This document shows positions 17,380 through 26,452 of a stretch of DNA of 64,000 nucleotides, in pieces (the first letter of the stretch is position 1; the number at the start of each line of letters is the position of its first letter). The notes under the pieces were generated by a model that was not told the origin of the DNA, did not search any database, and worked only from the letters and a program-made list of their open reading frames with translations. Source of the DNA: an uncultured Bacilli bacterium (GTDB taxonomy: Bacteria > Bacillota_I > Bacilli_A > RF39 > UBA660); NCBI GenBank assembly GCA_934098665.1, contig CAKOOO010000002.1, positions 56,321-120,320 of the forward strand, written 5' to 3'. The position numbers were made by a program, and so were the translations under genes.

Positions 17380-17818
17380 ATTTTCCATCCTCACTTTCCC
17401 ATGGCCATGGACCATTTACCCATTTAAATGAATTATAATTGTTTCCTTTACTATAACAAAGTGGGCCATATTTTTCCTCATATTCTTTAGAGTATTTTTC
17501 AAGTTTTTCACACCACATTTTATATTTTGCAAATAAATTTTCATCATTTGGATTTAAATCTAGTGCAAGTACATAATCATTTACCGCAAAAGATGATTCC
17601 ATAACTTTAAATAAATCTTTATCTTTTTCTGTTTTAAGTTTTGGCATTAAATAAGTATAATTTTTATAAGGTTTATATTCATTTGGAAACATATTACCTT
17701 TTAAAAATCCTTCTTCCGAAGAAAGTTTTTCTTCATATTTTTTACTAAAATCTAACCCAGGAAAATTATAAAGCATATCACTATAACTATTAAAATAGTT
17801 ATCATTATCAAATAACAT
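17372..17818 (-). CDS. cotJB: CotJA-CotJB fusion spore coat protein
   Basis: 148 aa. The C-terminal part (about residues 62-148) is CotJB: KDLFKVMESSFAVNDYVLAL, LNPND, EKYGPLCYS, and the closing WVNGPWPWE. The first 60 residues hold EEGFLKGNMFPNEYKPYKNY, which resembles CotJA (usually a separate gene with a GxxFPxLYxPY core). The two coat proteins thus seem joined in one chain. AAAGGGG lies before the ATG. A TTTCATA palindrome sits just upstream (17830-17850). Confidence 0.85.
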   Translation of the reverse strand: MLFDNDNYFNSYSDMLYNFPGLDFSKKYEEKLSSEEGFLKGNMFPNEYKPYKNYTYLMPKLKTEKDKDLFKVMESSFAVNDYVLALDLNPNDENLFAKYKMWCEKLEKYSKEYEEKYGPLCYSKGNNYNSFKWVNGPWPWESEDGKYV

Positions 17819-17829
17819 ATTTTTTCCCC

Positions 17830-17850
17830 TTTCATAGATAAGTTATGAAA
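17830..17850. promoter_or_regulatory. Palindrome upstream of the cotJ genes
   Basis: TTTCATA, 7-nt gap, TATGAAA (17830-17836, 17844-17850), overlapping the 5' leader of the cotJ transcript. It could be an operator or a leader hairpin. No sigma-E promoter was recognised with confidence. Confidence 0.35.
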
Positions 17851-17886
17851 AGAGGAAAAAATACATTAGTTTTTTTGCCTATAAAA

Positions 17887-17912
17887 AAGAAAACCTTTAA
17901 AAAAGCTTTCTT
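17887..17912 (-). terminator. Probable terminator of the YbaK/ProX gene
   Basis: Imperfect stem AAGAAA/TTTCTT with inner pairs (17887-17892, 17907-17912), followed on the minus strand by TTTTTTAT. It lies just past the gene's stop codon. Confidence 0.5.
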
Positions 17913-17913
17913 A

Positions 17914-18393
17914 TTAAACATTAAATGTTTTAACAGTTATATTATTATCCTTTAAAAGATTTATTAAGTCGCTTACTTTTAAAAATACAGTAGCACTGTT
18001 ATCATTTGGATGAACACCAATTTTATCACTTAGATTTTCATCTATATAAAAAACTACTTTTCTTTCTTTATCATTAAGAAGTCCAAAGGGAGTTACACTA
18101 CCCGTAGTTAAGCCCAAAATATTTAATAAATCATCATTACTTGCAAAACTAAGTCTTTTAGTATTATATTTTTCTTTAAAAGATTTTAAATCAAGTTTTT
18201 TATTTCCTTTTATAGTTATTAAATAATAATGTTTCTTTTTATCATCTCTTACAAATAAATTTTTTGCATCATACTCTTTATAAGGTAAATTTATTTTTTC
18301 AATTTCTTCCATAGTAAAAACTTTCTTATGGTTTATAACTTCATACCTTATATTTTTACTATCAAGTAAATTATATATTTGTTCTTTATTCAT
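17914..18393 (-). CDS. YbaK/ProX-type aminoacyl-tRNA deacylase
   Basis: 159 aa. Free-standing trans-editing domain that clears mischarged tRNA(Pro), typically Ala-tRNA(Pro). Visible family features: EEIEKINLP and KNLFVRDDKKKHYYLI in the first half, the conserved Lys and GSVTPFGLLND near residue 107, and the Asp/His region IGVHPNDNSATVFL near 137. RBS GAGGAG precedes the ATG. A repeat element with a conserved hairpin (18411-18530) lies directly upstream. Confidence 0.88.
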   Translation of the reverse strand: MNKEQIYNLLDSKNIRYEVINHKKVFTMEEIEKINLPYKEYDAKNLFVRDDKKKHYYLITIKGNKKLDLKSFKEKYNTKRLSFASNDDLLNILGLTTGSVTPFGLLNDKERKVVFYIDENLSDKIGVHPNDNSATVFLKVSDLINLLKDNNITVKTFNV

Positions 18394-18410
18394 AAACTCC
18401 TCACATTTAA

Positions 18411-18530
18411 AAAGAAAACTTATATTTCAAAGTTTTCGTTTACATTTTCGTTCGGAATAATTTATATCCCGCACCATCCAAGAGCGGCTAACATTTTCTA
18501 AACATTTTCTTAAATGCAATTATATTTTAC
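18411..18530 (-). repeat. Interspersed structured repeat, copy A (single unit)
   Basis: About 120 bp that recurs at 50342-50512. On the minus strand it reads as an AT-rich leader, a 41-bp core (18494-18454) with CCGC/GCGG and CGGGATA/TATTCCG stems, then a hairpin GAAAACTT/AAGTTTTC (18414-18421, 18430-18437) and a short T run. It could be a small RNA or leader with its own terminator. TTGAAA, 17 bp, TAAAAT upstream on the same strand is a possible promoter. Confidence 0.6.
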
Positions 18531-18562
18531 CATATTGTTTATTGTTTTTCAAATACTAAAAC

Positions 18563-18805
18563 TTACTTTTTTAGACCTTTCATAACTTCTTGAAATATTG
18601 CTACTGCTTTTTTCTTTCTAAGTTCTTCGGTTATTTCTTTAACAATATAATTATCATTTATTACTTCATAAGTTCCAAATATAACATTTAACATTTTATA
18701 CTCATTATAAGTATTATCTGTATAAAAAATATACTTGTAATCATCATCAACATAGGTAAAAAGTATAAAATATTTTTTGCCATCAATTTCAATTATATCT
18801 TTCAT
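18563..18805 (-). CDS. Small acidic hypothetical protein
   Basis: 80 aa beginning MKDIIEIDGKKYFILFTYVDDD, a beta-hairpin pattern shared with the 70-residue protein at 36884 (MEIDGKTYFEIETIKG). The pair resembles DUF1292-type proteins with an EIDGKxYxxL core, but assignment is tentative. A helical Lys-rich tail ends the chain. Function unknown. Confidence 0.6.
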   Translation of the reverse strand: MKDIIEIDGKKYFILFTYVDDDYKYIFYTDNTYNEYKMLNVIFGTYEVINDNYIVKEITEELRKKKAVAIFQEVMKGLKK

Positions 18806-18846
18806 TTTACTCCTTTAAAATTCAAAAAAAGTGAATTAAATCACTT

Positions 18847-19263
18847 TTATCTGTATAAACTTTTAACTTGTTCTTCAATTTGATCATTAACTGTTGTGCT
18901 ATCAAATGTATGAGAATCTATTCCATAATCTTCTGCTTGATTACCATAAATTGTACAAAAATTATAATTTTCTCCAGAAGTAGCTACTGTTTGGCCATTT
19001 TCAACTGTATACCATAAACAAGTATTAGGATCATATTTATAGCCATCAGGAATAATTCTAACATTTTGTTGTTTAGTACGTTTTTCAACTTCATTAATAC
19101 TATGTTCTATAACTTTATCTCCATAGATAAACGCAAATGGACACTTACTTGTTAAATGATTACTGTTTGAATGAGAATAAAGTGTTACCCCTAAAGTCAT
19201 TGCTAATGTAGCCGCCATAACACCGAATGTTATTTCTTTTTTTGTTTTGTTATCAATTTTCAT
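18847..19263 (-). CDS. Secreted or anchored small protein of unknown function
   Basis: 138 aa with an N-terminal transmembrane segment (ITFGVMAATLAMTLGVTLYS) followed by an extracytoplasmic domain of about 105 residues with three Cys (KCPFAF, NTCLWYTV, NFCTIYG). RBS AGGGGG is 7-8 nt before the ATG and a near-consensus promoter lies at 19288-19315. I do not recognise the family. Confidence 0.65.
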   Translation of the reverse strand: MKIDNKTKKEITFGVMAATLAMTLGVTLYSHSNSNHLTSKCPFAFIYGDKVIEHSINEVEKRTKQQNVRIIPDGYKYDPNTCLWYTVENGQTVATSGENYNFCTIYGNQAEDYGIDSHTFDSTTVNDQIEEQVKSLYR

Positions 19264-19287
19264 TTAAATTTCCCCCTAAGTGTTATA

Positions 19288-19315
19288 ATTGTAGCATATT
19301 TTTTATAACTGTCAA
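19288..19315 (-). promoter_or_regulatory. Sigma-A promoter of the 138-residue protein gene
   Basis: Minus strand TTGACA (19315-19310), 16-bp spacer, TACAAT (19293-19288), 25 bp upstream of the start codon. Confidence 0.75.
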
Positions 19316-19327
19316 ATTTGTGTAAAT

Positions 19328-19999
19328 CTATTTCTTTTTATAAGCTCTTATGACATCTTTGGATATATCTTCGATAGAGCGAACTACTCCATTTTCAAAA
19401 CAATTAATTTGAATATAATTAAATATTTTTGCAAGTTCAAGGTAAGCTCTTTGACTTTTCTTTAAGTATTCTTCATCCATTTCATTTTGATCAAGGGCCT
19501 CAGGTCTATTTGCTCTAAGTGCTCTTGCACCCTCGACTGGCATATATAAAAATATTACTTTATCTGCTCGAGGAAGACCTAAAAGATCAAACTCCAAAGT
19601 TGCATTAAAATTGTAAAGTGAAAGTCTTTTTTCTTTATCATCCTCTTTACCTGCTTGATGAGCCATATTTGAATATACATATCTATCTAGTATTACTGTA
19701 TAGCCTTCATTTAATTTTTTTTGAATAATAGGAAGATTGTAAAGTCTATCTGCTGCATAATAAAGTGAGGATACTTTTGGATCTACATTTGGTGCTCCCT
19801 CAGGGAAAAAACCCTCAGAAATATAACGTTTACCTAAAAATGGGCCTCCAACGATTTTACCTGTGGGGCTATCATAATTTGGAAAAGACATAGTAAATAC
19901 TTTAGTATTATTTTCTTCTAAATACTTTACAAGTAGTTTTGTTTGAGTTTCTTTTCCAGAACAATCTGTTCCTTCGATAACAATTAATTTACCTTTCAT
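19328..19999 (-). CDS. tmk: Thymidylate kinase
   Basis: 223 aa. Phosphorylates dTMP to dTDP. P-loop variant GTDCSGKETQTK near residue 10, DRYVYSNMAHQAGK near 103 (the DRY motif that positions the nucleotide), and a LID-like segment near 150. It closes the folate/thymidylate operon and overlaps the end of folA by 11 nt, with AGGAGG inside folA as its ribosome-binding site. Confidence 0.93.
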   Translation of the reverse strand: MKGKLIVIEGTDCSGKETQTKLLVKYLEENNTKVFTMSFPNYDSPTGKIVGGPFLGKRYISEGFFPEGAPNVDPKVSSLYYAADRLYNLPIIQKKLNEGYTVILDRYVYSNMAHQAGKEDDKEKRLSLYNFNATLEFDLLGLPRADKVIFLYMPVEGARALRANRPEALDQNEMDEEYLKKSQRAYLELAKIFNYIQINCFENGVVRSIEDISKDVIRAYKKK

Positions 20000-20471
20000 T
20001 TTTCCTCCTATATAAAATGTGTTTATATTCTAAATTATTTTCTTTATTTTCTCCAAGTAAAGTTTGATTATAATTATTTTCATCAAACGAAGGAAAATAT
20101 TTATCTGCAACTGCATTTGCATAAACCTTTGTTAAATAAATATTTTGTGCATAATTAATAAAATAATTATAAAGACTTTCACCCCCAATTATAAAAACCT
20201 CTTCTTCACTATTTAAATATTTTTCTAATACTTCCTCTAAGGAATTTATAATAGTTATTCCATCAGTTTCTTTTAAAGAGTTAGATACAACGATATTTAT
20301 TCTTTTAGGAAGAGGTTTACCAATTGACTCATAAGTTTTTCTTCCCATAATAACCGTTTTACCTATTGTAGTATTTCTAAAAAATTTTAAATCTCCAGGA
20401 ATATTAAATATTAAATGATTGTCAAGTCCAAGTTCATTATTTTTACCAACTGCTGCGATTAATGATATCAT
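19989..20471 (-). CDS. folA: Dihydrofolate reductase
   Basis: 160 aa, normal length. Reduces dihydrofolate made by ThyA back to tetrahydrofolate. Visible: MISLIAAVGKNNELG, NIPGDLKFFRNTT with the substrate-contacting acidic residue, VIMGRKTYESIG, and the NADPH-binding IIGGESLYNYFI. It lies between thyA and tmk, completing the dTMP cycle. Confidence 0.96.
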   Translation of the reverse strand: MISLIAAVGKNNELGLDNHLIFNIPGDLKFFRNTTIGKTVIMGRKTYESIGKPLPKRINIVVSNSLKETDGITIINSLEEVLEKYLNSEEEVFIIGGESLYNYFINYAQNIYLTKVYANAVADKYFPSFDENNYNQTLLGENKENNLEYKHILYRRKNER

Positions 20472-20478
20472 ATTTCAC

Positions 20479-21576
20479 CTACTGTGCCAAAGGGAAAGTT
20501 ATTTCCCCGTGATGTTTATAATTTCTTACTCTAACATTTGTTAAATTTTTATCATCAATATCCTCAAAAGAATTAATATTTTTATCAATTTCTAATATTG
20601 GTGCTGGATAGTCTTCTCTAAGACCTTGTTTAATTTCTTCGCCTCTTTGAATTTGCTCTTTTATACCATCTATTTGATTTACATAAATATGAGCATCTTT
20701 AATGGTATAATTAAGAACTCCTGGTTTTAAACCTGTAATATGTGCCAAAAGATAAGCAAGTGTTGAATATTGTGTTACATTAAAAGGTAGTCCAAGTGGT
20801 ACATCACAACTTCTTTGAACAACTGTACCATTTAAATAACCATCAGTTACATCCCACATTGACATAAATACACAAGGTTTTAAAACAGCATCTTTTATAT
20901 CTTCCTCTTGCCATAAATTAATTAGTATTCTTCGAGAGTCTGATATTGATGGATCTATTTTACTTGCATTTATTAAAGCAATTGTTCTATTTAAATAATC
21001 ATTTTTATTTACTGTATAACCATAAGCATGTCCTATTGTATGGGCATACTCTTTACCAAAATATCTAGCAAAGCGAAGTACTTTTCCCTCTTCTGTTGCT
21101 TTTTTTGTTGGGGATGCCATCATAGGTTTTGAGTTTATTGTTTTTTCACTTTCTTTATAAATGCCTTCTTCATCATAATACATTTTTTCTAATATGTCTT
21201 TACCATCACTACCTATTTTCCCCGTATTAAAATAGACTGGTAAACTTGCTGGAGCATTTTCTGGTTCTTTACCATTTGGATAATATATTCTATAAATACC
21301 ATCTTCATCAATTTCCCATTCATCCCAAATATGAACACCTCTATCTTGAAGCCATCTTACATCATTAATACCTTTATATATCCATAAAAGTTCTTTTATT
21401 GCTGCTTTATAATATAATTTTTTAGTAGTTAAAAATGGAAACTCTTTTTCTAAATCAAAAGAAAAATTATAATTAGGTATTTTAATTGTATTAATACCTG
21501 TTCTATTAATAACTTCTTTACCTTCCTCTAAAATAGTTTTACATAATTTTAAATATTCTTTATCCCAATTAGACAT
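20479..21576 (-). CDS. thyA: Thymidylate synthase ThyA with large insertion
   Basis: 365 aa, longer than the usual 264-316. Methylates dUMP using methylene-tetrahydrofolate. Recognisable: NRTGINTIKI, FPFLTTKKL, ELLWIYKG, WDEW, DSRR (phosphate binding), catalytic Cys in LKPCVFMSMW, QRSCDVPLGLPFN, and DAHIYVNQ. About 75 extra residues lie between WDEW (about 85) and GHAYGYT. The usual His after the catalytic Cys is replaced by Val. Placed 9 nt after glyA in the operon. Confidence 0.93.
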   Translation of the reverse strand: MSNWDKEYLKLCKTILEEGKEVINRTGINTIKIPNYNFSFDLEKEFPFLTTKKLYYKAAIKELLWIYKGINDVRWLQDRGVHIWDEWEIDEDGIYRIYYPNGKEPENAPASLPVYFNTGKIGSDGKDILEKMYYDEEGIYKESEKTINSKPMMASPTKKATEEGKVLRFARYFGKEYAHTIGHAYGYTVNKNDYLNRTIALINASKIDPSISDSRRILINLWQEEDIKDAVLKPCVFMSMWDVTDGYLNGTVVQRSCDVPLGLPFNVTQYSTLAYLLAHITGLKPGVLNYTIKDAHIYVNQIDGIKEQIQRGEEIKQGLREDYPAPILEIDKNINSFEDIDDKNLTNVRVRNYKHHGEITFPLAQ

Positions 21577-21585
21577 ATTACCTCC

Positions 21586-22812
21586 TTAATACCATAATGG
21601 ATATTTATCTGTTATATTTTTAACTCTTAATTTTAATTCATTTAAAATATTTTCATCATTATAATTTTTTAAAGCTTTTGATATTATTAAACCAATTTCT
21701 TTAAAATCATCAGTATTTAAGCCTCTTGTTGTAAGAGCGGCACTACCTAGTCTTATTCCACTTGTTATACCCGCTTTTTCAGTATCACCAGGAACCATAT
21801 TTTTATTAACTGTTATATTTATTTTTTCTAAAATATCCTCAGCCATTTTACCAGTCACACCTATACTTTTAACATTTAAAAGAAACATATGATTATCAGT
21901 GCCACTAGATACTATTTTAAAGCCTTCTTCTTTTAAAGTATCACTTAATACTTTAGCATTAGTTATAACATTTTTTGCATAACTTTTAAATTCATCACTC
22001 ATTGCTTCATAAAAACACTCACATTTTGCCGCGATAACATGTTCCAAAGGGCCTCCTTGAATACCAGGAAAAATAGTTTTATTTACTTTTTTAATTATCT
22101 CTTCATCATTAGTGAGAATTATTCCCCCTCTTGGTCCTCTTAAAGTTTTATGGGTAGTGGATGTAACAACATCTGCATAAGGAAATGGTGATGGATGAAC
22201 ACCTGATGCTACAAGGCCTGCAATATGTGCCATATCAACCATAAGATATGCTCCCACTTTATCTGCAATTTCTCTAAAGCGTTTAAAATCAATTATTCTA
22301 GAATATGCTGAAGCTCCTGCGATAATAAGTTTTGGTTTTTCTTTTAAAGCAATTTTTTCAATTTCTTCATAATTAAGCATTTCGGTTTTTTCATCTAAAT
22401 AGTAAAATACAGCGTTATAATCAATGCCTGAAAAAGATGTTTTAAAGCCATGTGATAAATGCCCACCATTATTCAAATCCATTGAAAGGATTTTATCACC
22501 AAATGAAAGTAAAGAGCGAAGTACTGCCATATTTGCACTTGATCCAGAATGTGGTTGAACATTTGCATATTTACAGTTAAATAGTTTGCATGCATATTCT
22601 ATTGCTTTTGCTTCAATAATATCTACATTTTCACAACCACCATAATATCTTTTACCAGGATACCCTTCAGCATATTTATTTGTTAAAATACTTCCTTGAA
22701 GTGCTAAAATATCATTTGAAACATAATTTTCAGAGGCAATTAATTCCAAACTATTTTCTTGTCTTTCTCTTTCTTTTTCTAATGCTAAAGTAATTATTTT
22801 ATCCACTTTCAT
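21586..22812 (-). CDS. glyA: Serine hydroxymethyltransferase
   Basis: 408 aa. PLP enzyme converting serine and tetrahydrofolate to glycine and methylene-tetrahydrofolate. [14 protein letters not shown] near residue 17, [11 protein letters not shown] near 53, DMAHIAGLV near 193, and the PLP-binding Lys in [15 protein letters not shown] near 222. Lies between folD and thyA, supplying the one-carbon unit for dTMP synthesis. Confidence 0.98.
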   Translation of the reverse strand: MKVDKIITLALEKERERQENSLELIASENYVSNDILALQGSILTNKYAEGYPGKRYYGGCENVDIIEAKAIEYACKLFNCKYANVQPHSGSSANMAVLRSLLSFGDKILSMDLNNGGHLSHGFKTSFSGIDYNAVFYYLDEKTEMLNYEEIEKIALKEKPKLIIAGASAYSRIIDFKRFREIADKVGAYLMVDMAHIAGLVASGVHPSPFPYADVVTSTTHKTLRGPRGGIILTNDEEIIKKVNKTIFPGIQGGPLEHVIAAKCECFYEAMSDEFKSYAKNVITNAKVLSDTLKEEGFKIVSSGTDNHMFLLNVKSIGVTGKMAEDILEKINITVNKNMVPGDTEKAGITSGIRLGSAALTTRGLNTDDFKEIGLIISKALKNYNDENILNELKLRVKNITDKYPLWY

Positions 22813-22823
22813 CTTCCTTTCAT

Positions 22824-23651
22824 TTATTTTTGTAATTCATATGCTTTTACTAAATTTTCAATTATCATTGCAATTGTCATTGGTCCTACTCCCCCAGGAT
22901 TTGGTGTAATATAAAGACATTTATTTTTAACATCTTCATAGTCAATATCACCTACAATTTTACCATCAACAATACTTATACCAACATCTATTAAAATTGC
23001 ATCATCTTTTATCATATCACTTGTAATTAATTTAGGATGTCCTACTGCACTAATTATAATATCTGCATTTTTTGTATATTTTTTTAAATTCTTAGTTTGT
23101 GAGTGACATACGCTTACAGTTGCGTTATTATTAAGAAGTTCAAATATCAAAGGTTTTCCAACTATATCACCACGGCCTATAATGCATACATCTTTTGAGG
23201 CAATTTTTATATTATAATATTTAAGTAGTTTAATAATTCCTTTTGCAGTACATGGAAAAAGACCATCTTTATTATGAACAAGTTTATATAAATTCTCTTT
23301 AGTAAAACCATCAATATCCTTTACTGGATTAATAAGACCACTTACTTTTGTAAAGTTTATATGTTTTGGCACAGGACTTTGGAGAATTATTCCTGTAATA
23401 TCACTTGCATCATTTAATTTTTCAATTAAATCAATTACATCTTTTTCTTTTGTTTTTTCCTCAAGTTCATATAAAAGTACTTTAATACCTACTTTTTCAC
23501 AATATTTAATTTTATTTTTGATATAAAGTTTACTAGGTTTATCATCGCCTATGCTAATTATAGCTAAGCAAATTTTTAAATTTTCATCAGTTATTTTTTT
23601 CTCATAAAAAGAAAGTAATTCATTTCTTACTTTTTTACCATCAAGTATCAT
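22824..23651 (-). CDS. folD: Bifunctional methylene-THF dehydrogenase/cyclohydrolase FolD
   Basis: 275 aa. Interconverts methylene-, methenyl- and formyl-tetrahydrofolate. [14 protein letters not shown] carries the catalytic Lys; the substrate loop [12 protein letters not shown] and PVKDIDGFT, the Rossmann motif [14 protein letters not shown], and the C-terminal [13 protein letters not shown] are intact. First gene of the folD-glyA-thyA-folA-tmk operon. Formyl-THF from this enzyme would also feed Fmt, encoded a little upstream. Confidence 0.97.
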   Translation of the reverse strand: MILDGKKVRNELLSFYEKKITDENLKICLAIISIGDDKPSKLYIKNKIKYCEKVGIKVLLYELEEKTKEKDVIDLIEKLNDASDITGIILQSPVPKHINFTKVSGLINPVKDIDGFTKENLYKLVHNKDGLFPCTAKGIIKLLKYYNIKIASKDVCIIGRGDIVGKPLIFELLNNNATVSVCHSQTKNLKKYTKNADIIISAVGHPKLITSDMIKDDAILIDVGISIVDGKIVGDIDYEDVKNKCLYITPNPGGVGPMTIAMIIENLVKAYELQK

Positions 23652-23707
23652 TTTAACCTCCTAATATTTATTATAAATAAGCTATTATAATTTAGCAAGA
23701 ATTTTTA

Positions 23708-24442
23708 TCAATGCCTGTCATTTTCTTTTATTTCATTTCTTATTGCCTTAAGGCCTTCGGAATCTTTATATTTTTCATAAAACTCATTATTAAGCCAAAT
23801 AGTGCAAAAGTTAGATATTCTATTTTTTATAGTTGTTTTAGGTTTTAAATAAATATCTACTTTAGGTATTTGTTTAACTTCTTTTTTATCATAAGTTTTT
23901 AAAAATTTTAAATATGAATATAATGTAAGAATTTGAAATATATATAATGGTATAAATAAATATAAGTATAAATTATGACTATTAACATAACTAATTAGAT
24001 TACTACTTAAAAAAGTTAATTTATTTATATCAGTTATTAAATAAACTAAAATTACAGTGACGCTCATAACAATTGTTTTAATTTTACCAAGTTTTGAGGA
24101 CTGTATATTAATATTTTTTTGAAATTTTACAAATTGTATTATTACCACTAAAATTTCTAAAACAATTGATATTATAGAATATTTAGTTACATTAAATAAA
24201 ATTATTAAGTTACTGCATGAAAAAAGTTTATCAGCAATACCATCAAACATACTTCCAAAAAAGGTTGATACATGATATTTTCTTGCTAAAAAGCCATCAA
24301 TACAGTCTGTTAAATAGCAACCCACTGAAAGATATGCAGCATAAAGTCCACCATATCTAAAATATACTGGTATCATCATAAATACACCGATTATTCTTAT
24401 CATTGTAAGTAAATTTACAAAAACTAACATAAACTTTTTCAT
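23708..24442 (-). CDS. CDP-alcohol phosphatidyltransferase (PgsA-like)
   Basis: 244 aa with about six transmembrane segments. The family signature DGx2ARx8Gx3Dx3D is fully conserved: DGFLARKYHVSTFFGSMFDG then IADK (about residues 48-71). Likely makes phosphatidylglycerol phosphate from CDP-diacylglycerol and glycerol 3-phosphate. The C-terminal soluble tail of about 60 residues is unusual. Exact alcohol substrate cannot be read from the sequence. Confidence 0.85.
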   Translation of the reverse strand: MKKFMLVFVNLLTMIRIIGVFMMIPVYFRYGGLYAAYLSVGCYLTDCIDGFLARKYHVSTFFGSMFDGIADKLFSCSNLIILFNVTKYSIISIVLEILVVIIQFVKFQKNINIQSSKLGKIKTIVMSVTVILVYLITDINKLTFLSSNLISYVNSHNLYLYLFIPLYIFQILTLYSYLKFLKTYDKKEVKQIPKVDIYLKPKTTIKNRISNFCTIWLNNEFYEKYKDSEGLKAIRNEIKENDRH

Positions 24443-24453
24443 ACCTTTTCTCC

Positions 24454-25071
24454 TTAAACAATATTACTAAACTCTAATATATAGTTATCATTTTCATTTA
24501 TTATTTCAACTTTTTCAATATTTTTATCATTACTTGTTATTTTTACTATGCCATTTAAGGTTTCATAACTAAGAGTATTACCCTCTATTTTCATATTATC
24601 TTTATCATATTCCAAAGAAAATATATACTCTAAAGATAATAAGTTTTCATTTACATTTTCATATAAACCATCATATAAAACTTTTTCATCCATAACAAGT
24701 TTATAAACAGTGTCATTTAAAATTTCATATTTTGTTATGCTACTATCCTCTTTATAGCCAGTAATAACATCACCATTTTTATTGCCACTATAAATGATGG
24801 TTCCACTATCATTTTTAACTGTATATTTAAAGTCATAACTTCCATTAATTAGCTTTTTTTTCATATCTTCAAGAGTAACTAAACTTTCTTTAGGATGAGT
24901 AGTTATATTTTTACTTTCATGATTATATGGAATTATAAAAACTAAAAAGATAAATATAAAGAAAATAAGCCAAAGTCCAAGACAAATTAAAGCATGAAGA
25001 CGTTTATTTTCCCACGCCTTAACAAATTTATTATCTGGGTCATTTTTTTTTAAATAATTAACTATTAACAT
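24454..25071 (-). CDS. Single-pass membrane protein of unknown function
   Basis: 205 aa. A short cytoplasmic N-terminus, a transmembrane helix (LICLGLWLIFFIFIFLVFII, about 29-48) and an extracellular domain of about 155 residues rich in beta strands. It overlaps the 3' end of fmt by 14 nt, so it is co-expressed with fmt and the phosphatidyltransferase. No family recognised. Confidence 0.65.
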   Translation of the reverse strand: MLIVNYLKKNDPDNKFVKAWENKRLHALICLGLWLIFFIFIFLVFIIPYNHESKNITTHPKESLVTLEDMKKKLINGSYDFKYTVKNDSGTIIYSGNKNGDVITGYKEDSSITKYEILNDTVYKLVMDEKVLYDGLYENVNENLLSLEYIFSLEYDKDNMKIEGNTLSYETLNGIVKITSNDKNIEKVEIINENDNYILEFSNIV

Positions 25072-25978
25072 ACAAATTATCCTTATCTATACCATTTAAA
25101 AATGCTTTTATATTCATTTCTTTTTTACCCATAGGTTTTACTTCTTCAAGGCTTATTACACCATCACAACATCCTATTTCAAATGTATTTTTAGTTATAT
25201 ATACTTTATTTACTTCACTATTTTTTGGGATAAATGATGCTTTACATATTTTTATTTCTTTATCATTTAATATAAAATTTGCATAAGGAGATGGTGCAAA
25301 TGCTCTAATTTGATTTATTATGTCTTTGCCATTTTTATTAAAATCTATTTTTTCATCTTTCCTAGTAATAAGCCCAGTGTAAGTGGCATTTTCATCATTT
25401 TGCTTTATACTTTCATTTTCATTTTTTACTATTAAAGGAAGTGTTTCTTTTAAAAGGCTTGCCCCTAAAAAGGATAATTTATTTGAAAGCGTTTCAAGAT
25501 TATCAAAACTTTCTATATCAATACTTTTGCATGAAATAATATTTCCAGTATCCATACCTTTATCCATATACATAATTGTTACACCAGTTTTTTCTTCACC
25601 ATTTAAAATAGCACTTTGAATAGGCGACGCTCCCCTGTATTTTGGTAAAAGTGAAGCATGAACATTAATGCATCCAAGTTTTGGAACATTTAAAATACTT
25701 TCAGGTAATATTTTACCATATGCGCAAGTAATAATAATATCAGGATTTATTTCACTAATTTCTTCATAAATATCCTTAATTTTATCTGGTGTAAGTACAT
25801 CAATATTATTTTCTAATGCACATTTTTTTATAGGTGAACTTGTAAGAACTTTTTTTCTTCCTTCATAAGTATCTTTTTTTGTTACCACTAAAACAACGTT
25901 TGTATTTTCTATTAGATATTTAAATACTGGAACTGCAAATAAAGGTGTTCCCATAAATATTACTTTTAAGTCTTTCAT
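25058..25978 (-). CDS. fmt: Methionyl-tRNA formyltransferase
   Basis: 306 aa. Transfers formyl from 10-formyl-THF to initiator Met-tRNA. FMGTPLFAVPVF at the N-terminus, catalytic Asn/His/Asp region in INVHASLLPKYRGASPIQ near 108 and MDKGMDTG near 143, and the C-terminal OB-like domain with IRAFAPSPYA. Usual length about 315. Confidence 0.97.
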   Translation of the reverse strand: MKDLKVIFMGTPLFAVPVFKYLIENTNVVLVVTKKDTYEGRKKVLTSSPIKKCALENNIDVLTPDKIKDIYEEISEINPDIIITCAYGKILPESILNVPKLGCINVHASLLPKYRGASPIQSAILNGEEKTGVTIMYMDKGMDTGNIISCKSIDIESFDNLETLSNKLSFLGASLLKETLPLIVKNENESIKQNDENATYTGLITRKDEKIDFNKNGKDIINQIRAFAPSPYANFILNDKEIKICKASFIPKNSEVNKVYITKNTFEIGCCDGVISLEEVKPMGKKEMNIKAFLNGIDKDNLYVNS

Positions 25979-26051
25979 CTATCCTCCATATAAGTAAATT
26001 ATACAATATTTTGCCCTAAAATAAAAGAAATTTTAATTTATTCATAAAAAA

Positions 26052-26071
26052 ATTTCCTATATCTAGGAAAT
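26052..26071 (-). terminator. Terminator of the tRNA Tyr-Gln-Lys operon
   Basis: Perfect stem ATTTCCTA/TAGGAAAT (26052-26059, 26064-26071) with a 4-nt loop, followed on the minus strand by a T7 run. Confidence 0.88.
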
Positions 26072-26081
26072 AATTTTTAAT

Positions 26082-26157
26082 TGGTGTCCTGTTGGAGATT
26101 CGAACTCCAGACCCTTTGATTAAAAGTCAAATGCTCTACCGACTGAGCTAACAGGAC
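26082..26157 (-). tRNA. tRNA-Lys (UUU)
   Basis: 76 nt with encoded CCA. Acceptor GTCCTGT/ACAGGAC, D-loop TAGCTCAGTCGGTAGAGC, anticodon loop CTTTTAA (anticodon TTT), T-loop GGTTCGAATC-type (AGTTCGAATCT). Third gene of a minus-strand tRNA operon. Confidence 0.97.
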
Positions 26158-26169
26158 AAAATATTGAAA

Positions 26170-26245
26170 TGGCTGCCTCGGATGGATTCGAACCATCGGA
26201 ATGTCAGAGTCAAAGTCTGATGCCTTGCCACTTGGCTACGAGGCA
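26170..26245 (-). tRNA. tRNA-Gln (UUG)
   Basis: 76 nt with encoded CCA. Acceptor TGCCTCG/CGAGGCA, discriminator G, anticodon loop CTTTGAC (anticodon TTG), T-loop GGTTCGAATCC. The 5' T is typical of bacterial tRNA-Gln. Confidence 0.97.
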
Positions 26246-26255
26246 ATATTTGAAA

Positions 26256-26339
26256 TGGTGGAAGGAGATGGATTTGAACCATCGAACCCGAAGGAACAGA
26301 TTTACAGTCTGCCGCGTTTGGCCACTTCGCTATCCTTCC
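26256..26339 (-). tRNA. tRNA-Tyr (GUA)
   Basis: 84 nt with encoded CCA and a long class II variable arm. Acceptor GGAAGGA/TCCTTCC, anticodon loop CTGTAAA (anticodon GTA). First gene of the operon, about 40 nt after its promoter. Confidence 0.97.
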
Positions 26340-26378
26340 GTCATTAAGAAAGTTTTTCTTTCTTCAAAGACAATATAG

Positions 26379-26407
26379 ATTTTATCACATATTTTTTATT
26401 TTGTGAA
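26379..26407 (-). promoter_or_regulatory. Promoter of the tRNA Tyr-Gln-Lys operon
   Basis: Minus strand TTCACA (26407-26402), 17-bp spacer, TAAAAT (26384-26379). Confidence 0.6.
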
Positions 26408-26452
26408 CACTTTTTTTCAAATTTGTTTAAAAAAATACAATTTTTTTATTTT

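Noticed and set aside
18411..18530. T-box leader upstream of the YbaK/ProX gene
   Set aside because: The GGATGGTGCGGG segment loosely resembles a T-box, but there is no stem I or specifier loop. The same element precedes an unrelated gene at 49957.
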